Source: Pseudomonadota bacterium
GTDB taxonomy: Bacteria > Pseudomonadota > Alphaproteobacteria > Rhizobiales > Afifellaceae
Length of the DNA: 5,104 nt
Reading direction: 5' to 3'
Assembly: GCA_023417735.1 (NCBI GenBank)
Contig: JAEZEK010000112.1
Coordinates: 1-5,104, forward strand
Below are positions 1 through 4,742 of this stretch, piece by piece. Position 1 is the first letter of the stretch; every line of letters starts with the position of its first letter. Below the pieces are notes generated by a model. The model was not told the origin of the DNA. It saw only the letters and a list, made by a program, of their open reading frames with translations, and did no database searches. The position numbers and the translations under genes are program-made.

Positions 1-3
1 AAT

Positions 4-35
4 TCGTCGGCAGCGTCAGAGTGTATAAGAGACAG
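4..35 (+). other. Nextera/Tn5 sequencing adapter remnant (not genomic)
   Basis: Bases 4-17 read TCGTCGGCAGCGTC, the Illumina Nextera read-1 sequence. Bases 18-35 match the 19-base Tn5 mosaic end AGATGTGTATAAGAGACAG with the T after AGA missing. This is library adapter left at a contig end. In one frame it encodes the telltale peptide VYKRQ (MYKRQ if GTG is taken as a start), which would produce a false N-terminus on the gene that follows. The three bases before it (AAT) could be the end of an index sequence, but three bases prove nothing. Native sequence should be taken to begin at about base 36. Confidence 0.96.
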
Positions 36-359
36 GCGCTGGAGCGGGCGGTCAGCCGCGGCGCGGAAGCCGCGAGCTTCGAGGAATTCGAAAGCTGGGA
101 CGCGAACTTCCATCGCATGCTGCTTGCCGCGGCACGCAACGGGCTTCTGGCGAGCCTCTACCGCAGCATCGAGGCGGCGCGCTCGGACCGCATCTGGGGC
201 CGCCTGAAACGGGCTTCCCTCACGGCCGAGCGGCGGAAGGACTACGAGGAGAGCCACGCGGCCATCGCCGCCGCGATTGCCGACCGCGACCCGGCGCGGG
301 CGGAGGCCGAGATGCGCCGGCACATCAAGGCGGTGCAGGCGAGCATGGGGGCGGTGTGA
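36..359 (+). CDS. GntR-family regulator, FCD ligand-binding domain (5'-truncated)
   Basis: This is the C-terminal part, about 107 residues, of a FadR-subfamily transcription regulator; the winged-helix DNA-binding half lies off the left edge. The in-frame GTG at 21 is adapter and must not be used as a start. Counting from that GTG, the FCD domain shows the usual metal-binding set: Asp27 and His31 in WDANFH, His79 in EESHAAI, and His101 in RRHIKAV. Spacing between these residues is 4, 48 and 22, exactly as in the complete regulator at 2780-3541. A gapless hand alignment of residues 20-108 with residues 136-224 of that protein gives about 34 identities in 89. FCD domains bind small carboxylates, often through a divalent metal, to control DNA binding. 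What this one regulates probably lies to the left, outside the window. It ends at TGA 357-359, and the next gene converges on it after 88 bp. Confidence 0.9.
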   Translation, partial: ALERAVSRGAEAASFEEFESWDANFHRMLLAAARNGLLASLYRSIEAARSDRIWGRLKRASLTAERRKDYEESHAAIAAAIADRDPARAEAEMRRHIKAVQASMGAV

Positions 360-447
360 GCCGGCCGCGAGGAGCGGAGCGACCGCGCCGCCCCGCACGC
401 GCAGGCCGGAAACGCCGCCAACGCAGGCTCCCGCCGCCCGCGCCCGG

Positions 448-855
448 TCAGTGGAGCGGGTCGAGGAACGGCGTGTCGGGGGCGCTGACGTAGAAGATCA
501 CCACCTTCGTTTCCCCGTCGGTGCGGTTGAAGCCCGTCATCTCGACCTGCGGCGGCTCGACCATCGCCTCGCCGGCGCGGAGCGTCACGGGCGGATGGCC
601 CTTCATCTCGAGGGTGAACGCGCCCTCCAGCACGTAGACGGTGACCGGGAAGCGATGCGTGTGCGGGACCGTCCTGTCGCCGGGCCGGAACGAAGCGGTC
701 ATGACCCGGACGGACTGGACGGCGTCGCGCGGGAGGCCGTGGACCTTCTGGTCGAGGAGGAGATTCGGCTTCGCGATCCCCTCCTGCTGGGCGAGGGCAT
801 TCGTGGCGGCGATCCCGCTCACGAGCAGGCAAACGATGCCGAAAGCATTGCGCAT
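448..855 (-). CDS. Small secreted cupin-domain protein
   Basis: This is a 135-residue single-domain cupin. The ATG at 855 is chosen because an ideal Shine-Dalgarno AAGGAGG sits 5 nt upstream (861-867) and because it places a clean signal peptide at the N-terminus: Arg2, a hydrophobic core at about residues 5-19, and a likely cleavage after ALA (residue 22). The product should therefore be periplasmic. A longer in-frame start at 906 would bury the signal peptide. The cupin barrel is visible from about residue 53 to 124. Motif 1 is G59-x5-H65-x-H67 with G78 in place, but the usual Glu is Val71. Motif 2 is G95-x5-P101 with N110, but the usual His is Met106. Only two of the four classical metal ligands are therefore present. 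Function is unknown; it could be a sensor or binding protein, or an enzyme using a different metal site. It is divergent from the LysR gene, a common arrangement for a regulator and its target. Confidence 0.85.
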   Translation of the reverse strand: MRNAFGIVCLLVSGIAATNALAQQEGIAKPNLLLDQKVHGLPRDAVQSVRVMTASFRPGDRTVPHTHRFPVTVYVLEGAFTLEMKGHPPVTLRAGEAMVEPPQVEMTGFNRTDGETKVVIFYVSAPDTPFLDPLH

Positions 856-860
856 GGAAG

Positions 861-867
861 CCTCCTT
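861..867 (-). promoter_or_regulatory. Shine-Dalgarno site of the cupin gene
   Basis: The minus strand reads AAGGAGG here, followed by 5 nt and the ATG at 855. It is a full-strength site, unlike those of its neighbours, and it decides the start of the cupin gene in favour of 855 over 906. Confidence 0.85.
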
Positions 868-908
868 CTTCGCACTCCGGGCAAGTGCTCCAGTCCGCCC
901 GGCCATTG

Positions 909-927
909 CGGATCGGCTGCCGATCCG
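909..927. promoter_or_regulatory. 19-bp palindrome, candidate operator between cupin and lysR
   Basis: The sequence CGGATCGGC-T-GCCGATCCG is a perfect inverted repeat with 9-bp arms around a single central T. The half-site GGATCGGC (910-917) recurs in direct orientation at 943-950, 33 bp away, close to three helical turns. It lies midway in the 155-bp gap between the divergent cupin and LysR genes, where a LysR protein usually binds. A transcription terminator is unlikely because no T-run follows on either strand. It does not contain the textbook T-N11-A core (it has ATC-N7-GAT), so the LysR protein as its ligand is inference. Confidence 0.6.
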
Positions 928-974
928 AACCGGGGCACTCTAGGATCGGCCGGTACGCGGCGGGAGCCGCATGG

Positions 975-1004
975 TTGCCGCCGGGGGCCGCAGAACTGCA
1001 TAAT
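975..1004 (+). promoter_or_regulatory. Candidate promoter of the lysR gene
   Basis: TTGCCG at 975-980 (4 of 6 to the sigma-70 -35 consensus) and CATAAT at 999-1004 (5 of 6 to -10) are 18 bp apart. A transcript would start about 7 nt after the -10 box, at or very near the A of the ATG at 1011, giving a leaderless mRNA. No Shine-Dalgarno sequence precedes that ATG, which fits. This is prediction from motif match only. Confidence 0.45.
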
Positions 1005-1010
1005 GCGGCG

Positions 1011-1895
1011 ATGTTCGACTGGGACGATCTGCGGCATTTCCTGGCCGTTCACCGTCACGGCAGCACGATCGCGGCCGGCAAGGCGCTCGGCGTCAGCCAG
1101 TCGACGGTGCATCGCAGGATCGCCGAACTCGAACGGCGGACCGGCTGCAAGCTCGTGGTCCGCCGGCCGGAGGGCTACCGCCTGACGGATCTCGGTGCGG
1201 AACTCGTGGTCCATGCCGAGCGCGTGGAGGCCGCCGTCGAGGAATTCGAGCGGCGCATCTCCGACACGGCGAACGAGCTCACCGGCACCATTCGCGTCAC
1301 CTGCCCCGAACCGATCGTCTACCGCATGACCGGCCTGATCGAGCGCTTCCACGCCCGCTATCCTGGGCTCCGGGTCGAGTTCGTCACGAGCGACCGCTAC
1401 CTGGATCTCTGCCGCGGCGAGGCCGACGTCGCCTTCCGCTCGGGCGACACCGACGACGAGCTCGTCGGGCGCAAGATCGCGGATTCCATCTGGGCCGTCT
1501 ATGCCAGCCGCTCCTATGTCGAGCAGCACGGCCGGCCCGAGCGCATCGAGGATCTCGCCCGGCATCCGCTCGTCGCCTTCGACGAAACGCTGAGCGGCCA
1601 CAGGAGCCTGCAATGGCTGCGGGAGATCGCGCCGGGGGCGACGATCGCGGCGCGCAACAACAGCGTGCTGGGGCTGGTCTCTTCGGTGAAGTCGGGCCTC
1701 GGCGTCGGGCCGCTGCCGACCGCGCTCGGCGATTCGGAGCCGGACCTCGTGCGGGTGCTCGGGCCGATCCCGGAACTGGCGCGGAGCTGGCGTCTCCTGG
1801 CGCATCCCGACCTCCGCCGCACACCCCGGGTCGCCGCCTTCTTCGACTTCGTCGTCGGGGAGCGGGAGGCGCTGAGAACGATCCTGACGGGCTGA
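1011..1895 (+). CDS. LysR-family transcriptional regulator
   Basis: This is a full-length LysR-type regulator of 294 residues, a normal size for the family. The winged helix-turn-helix spans residues 4-62 (LRHFLAVHRHGSTIAAGKALGVSQSTVHRRIAELE, then a wing ending YRLTDLG). A linker helix follows at about 63-90, and the periplasmic-binding-protein-like effector domain runs from about residue 92 to 290 with the typical GEADVAFR segment at 137-143. The start at 1011 aligns the N-terminus (MFDWDDLRHF) with family members. The frame is open upstream to 885, but the extra 42 residues have no family counterpart and no ribosome binding site. The gene is divergent from the secreted cupin at 448-855, its most likely target. 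The effector is unknown. No convincing terminator follows, only a 6-bp stem (AAGGCG 1895-1900 with CGCCTT 1913-1918) without a T-run. Confidence 0.93.
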   Translation: MFDWDDLRHFLAVHRHGSTIAAGKALGVSQSTVHRRIAELERRTGCKLVVRRPEGYRLTDLGAELVVHAERVEAAVEEFERRISDTANELTGTIRVTCPEPIVYRMTGLIERFHARYPGLRVEFVTSDRYLDLCRGEADVAFRSGDTDDELVGRKIADSIWAVYASRSYVEQHGRPERIEDLARHPLVAFDETLSGHRSLQWLREIAPGATIAARNNSVLGLVSSVKSGLGVGPLPTALGDSEPDLVRVLGPIPELARSWRLLAHPDLRRTPRVAAFFDFVVGEREALRTILTG

Positions 1896-2038
1896 AGGCG
1901 GGATGGGAGAGGCGCCTTGGCATGGATCGGGGCAGCGCCCGGTTTCGACCCCGGCAGCCTGGCAGAACCGGTTTTTCGGCCGCGCGGCGCATCCGCAGCA
2001 GAGACAAACCGGCAGCGCCGTGCCATTAAGCGCCCGCC

Positions 2039-2788
2039 ATGCTGAGTACCCCGATCCTCGTCGCCCTCGCCGTCACCGTCGTCGTCACGTCGTTCATGTC
2101 CGGCGTGTTCGGGATGGCCGGGGGCATGATCCTGATGGGCCTGCTGCTGCTCATCCTGCCCGTGCCGGCGGCGATGATGATGCACGGCGCGACGCAACTG
2201 GTCGCGAACGTCTGGCGGGCGGCGCTCTGGTACCGCTACGTCTCGGTCAGGATCCTGGCGCTCTACGTGACGGGAAGCCTCGTCATCTTCGCCGTCTTCG
2301 CCTTCATCCGCCTCGTCCCCAACACGGCGATGGTCTACATCATCATGGGGCTGATGCCGTTCGTCTCGATGGCGCTGCCGATCCGCTACGCGCCGCGCGC
2401 GGACCTGCCGTTCGGCGCCGTCCTGAGCGGGCTGATCTCGACCGGGTTCCAGCTGCTCTCCGGCGTGTCGGGGCCGGCCTTCGACGTCTTCTTCGTGCGC
2501 ACCGAGCTCGACCGCCGGACGGTGGTCGCCACCAAGGCGGCGTGCCAGTCGGTGAGCCACCTCGCCAAGCTCGCCTATTTCGGCGGCATGCTCGCCATCG
2601 GCGGGACGGAGGTGGGCTGGCCCGTGATGGCGACGGCGATGGTGCTCGCCGTGGTCGGCACGAGCCTCAGCCGCATCGTGCTCGACCGCATGAACGACGT
2701 GCAGTTCCGCAGCTGGACGCAGCGGATCGTGATGGCGATCGGCTTCGTCTACCTCGTTCAGGGCGTGCGCGAGCTGGTGCTAGCCTGA
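2039..2788 (+). CDS. TauE/SafE-type membrane permease
   Basis: This is a 249-residue polytopic inner-membrane protein of the TauE/SafE (DUF81) family, whose characterised members export sulfite or sulfoacetate or move related small anions. The family's internal duplication is visible. SGVFGMAGGM (21-30) and SGVSGPAFDV (141-150) correspond, as do ATQLVANVWRAALWY (51-65) and ATKAACQSVSHLAKLAYF (164-181). Hydrophobic segments lie at about 5-40, 72-92, 97-113, 125-142, 193-215 and 229-247. The ATG at 2039 is the first usable start, because an in-frame TAA lies at 2027-2029; the ribosome binding site is poor. It points away from the LysR gene after a 143-bp gap and meets the GntR gene tail to tail with a 9-bp overlap. 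The substrate is not deducible. Sulfite export during sulfonate breakdown is one possibility, but no desulfonating enzyme is in view. Confidence 0.88.
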   Translation: MLSTPILVALAVTVVVTSFMSGVFGMAGGMILMGLLLLILPVPAAMMMHGATQLVANVWRAALWYRYVSVRILALYVTGSLVIFAVFAFIRLVPNTAMVYIIMGLMPFVSMALPIRYAPRADLPFGAVLSGLISTGFQLLSGVSGPAFDVFFVRTELDRRTVVATKAACQSVSHLAKLAYFGGMLAIGGTEVGWPVMATAMVLAVVGTSLSRIVLDRMNDVQFRSWTQRIVMAIGFVYLVQGVRELVLA

Positions 2789-3541
2789 CGCGCCGGCGGA
2801 ACGGAGCTGCCGCCGCGGGCGGGCGGGTTCGCCCGGCGCCGCTTCCTTGCGCAGCGACGCGGCGAGAAGCGTCGCCCGCACCGACTGCAGGTGGTCGAAC
2901 ATCGCGCCCGCCGCCGATTGCGGGTCGCGCTCCGCGATCGCCTTCAGGACAGCCTCGTGCTCGCGACGATACCGGTCGCGCCGCTCGGGCGAGGACGTCC
3001 GGAGCTTCAGCCGCTCCCATTCCGGCTGGTTCCGCATCTCGCGGACCATGTCCATGACCATCAGCAGGATTGGATTCTGCGTCGCCTCGGCGATCGAGCG
3101 GTGGAATGCGTTGTCCCAGGCCTCGAAGGCCTCGAAATCGTCGACCGTGCGGCCGCGGTCGAGGCAGAGCCGCATCTGGTCGAGATGCGCCTTGTGGTGC
3201 CGCAGCGCGGCCTCCGCGGCGATGGCGGGCTCGAGCGTGAGCCGCGCGTCCATGAGGTCGATGGGGCTGCGCGTGGAGGTTGAGCCGAGCGGCTCCGGGG
3301 GCGCCGTGCCGACGAACGTGCCGCGTCCGACATGGCGGCTGATCACGCCTTCCTGCTCGAGCCGGCCGAGCGCCTTGCGAAGGGTGGCCCGGTTGACGTG
3401 GAGCTCGGCGGCGAGCGTTCGCTCCGGCGGCAGCCTTTCGCCCGGGACGAGGTCTCCGGCAGCGATCATCCTGCGCAGGTGGCCGAGCACGAGGTCGGCG
3501 CGGTCCGCGTCGGCGGGGAATGTGTCCGAGGAAGGCGCCAT
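2780..3541 (-). CDS. GntR-family regulator, FadR/FCD subfamily (complete)
   Basis: This is a 253-residue repressor-type regulator. The N-terminal winged helix-turn-helix spans residues 13-79, with the GntR signature PGERLPPERTLAAELHVNRATLRKAL and the wing EGVISRHVGRGTFV. The FCD domain occupies about residues 95-228, with metal ligands Asp143, His147, His195 and His217. The last 25 residues are a basic, low-complexity tail. The ATG at 3541 is the only start after an in-frame TAG six codons upstream. Its ribosome site is weak, with an AAGAGG 13 nt away. The gene is divergent from the TTT transporter genes and probably controls them and itself through the boxes at 3577-3632. FCD proteins generally sense small carboxylates, so the transported compound or its product is the likely effector. 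It is a paralogue of the truncated regulator at the left edge and overlaps the TauE-like gene by 9 bp at its 3' end. Confidence 0.94.
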   Translation of the reverse strand: MAPSSDTFPADADRADLVLGHLRRMIAAGDLVPGERLPPERTLAAELHVNRATLRKALGRLEQEGVISRHVGRGTFVGTAPPEPLGSTSTRSPIDLMDARLTLEPAIAAEAALRHHKAHLDQMRLCLDRGRTVDDFEAFEAWDNAFHRSIAEATQNPILLMVMDMVREMRNQPEWERLKLRTSSPERRDRYRREHEAVLKAIAERDPQSAAGAMFDHLQSVRATLLAASLRKEAAPGEPARPRRQLRSAGASG

Positions 3542-3581
3542 CCGGGCCGGAAAACCTCTTGCCTAACCGGTTCGGAATTGG

Positions 3582-3608
3582 TTGACGGTAGCCGAGCCAA
3601 GTTATAGT
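3582..3608 (+). promoter_or_regulatory. Candidate promoter of the TTT operon
   Basis: TTGACG (3582-3587) and TATAGT (3603-3608) resemble sigma-70 -35 and -10 boxes with a 15-bp spacer. This is short, but a register one or two bases later gives 16-17. The -35 lies inside the left operator box, and the predicted start (about 3615) lies within the right-hand boxes. A bound repressor would therefore block it twice. Confidence 0.45.
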
Positions 3609-3627
3609 TTGGTCACCCATTGGTCAA
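3601..3627 (-). promoter_or_regulatory. Candidate promoter of gntR, facing and overlapping the TTT promoter
   Basis: The minus strand has TTGACC (3627-3622) and TATAAC (3606-3601), spacer 15 bp. The -35 is part of the right operator palindrome, and the -10 shares bases with the -10 of the opposite promoter. The two polymerases could not occupy the region together. This layout suggests negative autoregulation coupled to control of the operon. Confidence 0.4.
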
Positions 3628-3673
3628 CCAATAAGCGAGGCGGCACGTCGCCGCCGGTCAGGGGAGACGCTCA

Positions 3674-4678
3674 ATGTCCAGCCGTTTCACGCTTTCTCGC
3701 CGTCAGTTCCTCGCCAGCTCGGCCGCCGGCGCCGCCGCGCTGTCGCTCTCGGGCCGCGCCGCATTCGCGCAGAACTTCCCGAGCCAGAACATCAACATCA
3801 CCATCCCGACCGCCGAGGGCGGCGGCGCCGACCGCGACGTCCGGCTCATCACGCAGTTCTGGAAGAAGTACCTCGGCGCCGATTTCGAGTTCGGCTACTA
3901 CCCCGGTGCGGCTGGCCAGGTCGGCTACGAGTTCTTCATGAAGCGCGAGCCGAACGCGTACAACCTGCTGTTCGCCAACATGGGTCCCGAAGTGATCATG
4001 TTGACGCTGCAGAACGTTCCGATCGAGATCGGCAAGGACCTCGTCTACATCAACCAGACGAGCTCGGAGCCGATGTCCGTCTTCGTCGGCGCCCGCTCGC
4101 GCTTCAACAGCCTTGAGGAGCTCGTCGAGGAAGGCAAGAAGCGGCCGATCACCTGCTCCGTGAGCCGCCTGCCGCACCCGGCCTCCATCGGCATGCTGGC
4201 GCTCGGCGAGGCGACCGGTGCGAAGTTCAACCTGGTGCCGTTCGGCGGCGGCAACCCGTCGGCCATGGCCGCCATCACCGGCGAGGTCGACTGCTGCGCG
4301 CTGCCCTTCGCCAACCCGATCACGCTCGCATCCGAGGTCAAGATCCTCGGCGTGTTCGCCGACAAGAACCCGGCCCCGGACCAGAGCGGCAACGCCCCGA
4401 CGGTCAACTCGGTGTTCGGCTCGGACCTGCCGGAGCTCACCAGCTCGCGCGGCTTCGCCGTCCATGCCGCCGCGATCGAGCAGTTCCCGGACCGGGTGCA
4501 GAAGCTGCAGGAGACCTGCGCGCAGGTGCTCGCCGATCCGGAATACGTCGCCGCCGTCGAGAAGGCCGGCCTGCCCAAGGAGTTCGTCGACCCGGGCGAC
4601 CAGGACAAGGCGATGAGCACGGCCGAGGCCACGCGCGAGCTCGCGCTGAAGTACCGCGAGCTGCTGACCGGCAAGTGA
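3674..4678 (+). CDS. TTT-family periplasmic substrate-binding protein (TctC/Bug type)
   Basis: This is a 334-residue binding protein of a tripartite tricarboxylate transporter, which captures a substrate, usually a small organic acid, in the periplasm and hands it to the membrane subunits. The N-terminus is a twin-arginine signal: SRRQFL at 8-13, a hydrophobic run at about 14-25, and likely cleavage after AFA (residue 32). Export in folded form by Tat is therefore predicted. The TctC/Bug hallmarks follow in order: IPTAEGGGADRDVRLI (44-59), YYPGAAGQVGYEFF (75-88), VPFGGGNPSAMAAITGEVDC (188-207) and the APTV segment (241-244). Cys207-Cys208 are adjacent. Size is normal. The ATG at 3674 has AGGGGAGA 6 nt upstream. 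It is the first gene of an operon with the TctB-type gene, divergent from the GntR regulator. The exact substrate cannot be read from the sequence. Confidence 0.93.
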   Translation: MSSRFTLSRRQFLASSAAGAAALSLSGRAAFAQNFPSQNINITIPTAEGGGADRDVRLITQFWKKYLGADFEFGYYPGAAGQVGYEFFMKREPNAYNLLFANMGPEVIMLTLQNVPIEIGKDLVYINQTSSEPMSVFVGARSRFNSLEELVEEGKKRPITCSVSRLPHPASIGMLALGEATGAKFNLVPFGGGNPSAMAAITGEVDCCALPFANPITLASEVKILGVFADKNPAPDQSGNAPTVNSVFGSDLPELTSSRGFAVHAAAIEQFPDRVQKLQETCAQVLADPEYVAAVEKAGLPKEFVDPGDQDKAMSTAEATRELALKYRELLTGK

Positions 4679-4683
4679 TCGCA

Positions 4684-4715
4684 AGAGGCGGCTGCCCGCA
4701 GGGGCGGCCGCCTTT
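4684..4715 (+). terminator. Intercistronic hairpin after the binding-protein gene
   Basis: AGGCGGC (4686-4692) pairs with GCCGCCT (4707-4713), extended by a G-U and an A-U pair to 4684/4715. An inner stem, GCCC (4694-4697) with GGGC (4702-4705), closes a GCAG loop. The right side ends in only three T residues, with further T's after 4718, so termination is probably partial. It starts 6 nt after the binding-protein stop codon and lies 5' of the TctB-type gene. In such transporter operons a hairpin here typically protects the upstream message or attenuates read-through, so that binding protein exceeds membrane subunits. Confidence 0.7.
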
Positions 4716-4742
4716 CCGTTTCTCGACAATCCGCGGAACACA

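Larger units (their letters stand above)
3577..3632. promoter_or_regulatory. Operator region between gntR and the TTT operon
   Basis: ATTGGTTGAC occurs at 3577-3586 and as its exact reverse complement at 3623-3632. The right copy forms a full palindrome, ATTGGT-CA-ACCAAT (3619-3632). It matches the TGGT...ACCA style of site recognised by FadR-subfamily regulators. A third, imperfect copy, TTTGGTCACCCATT (11 of 14), lies at 3608-3621, one helical turn (11 bp) before the right copy. The left and right boxes are centred 42 bp apart, four turns, and so lie on the same DNA face. Binding by the divergent GntR protein is inferred from position and motif shape. Confidence 0.65.

Noticed and set aside
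79..91. 13-bp exact repeat TCGAGGAATTCGA, also at 1237-1249
   Set aside because: Both copies lie in coding sequence and encode similar EEFE segments of unrelated proteins; coincidence of codon choice.
360..447. CCGGCC (361-366) and GGCCGG (404-409) as a terminator between the left-edge regulator and the cupin
   Set aside because: The arms are 37 nt apart, there is no T-run on either strand, and such words are common at this GC content.
885..1010. Upstream extension of the LysR frame (42 extra residues)
   Set aside because: There is no family similarity and no ribosome site, and it would run through the palindrome and predicted promoter. The ATG at 1011 matches the usual LysR N-terminus.
1917..1945. 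Possible promoter or sigma-54 site upstream of the permease (TTGGCA at 1917-1922; TGGCAG at 1960-1965)
   Set aside because: No acceptable -10 lies 16-18 bp after TTGGCA, and neither site has the GG-N10-GC spacing needed for sigma-54.
1514..2560. Long minus-strand open frame across lysR and the permease gene
   Set aside because: The translation is an improbable run of Asp/Glu/His/Arg residues antisense to two well-supported genes, typical of a spurious frame at high GC.
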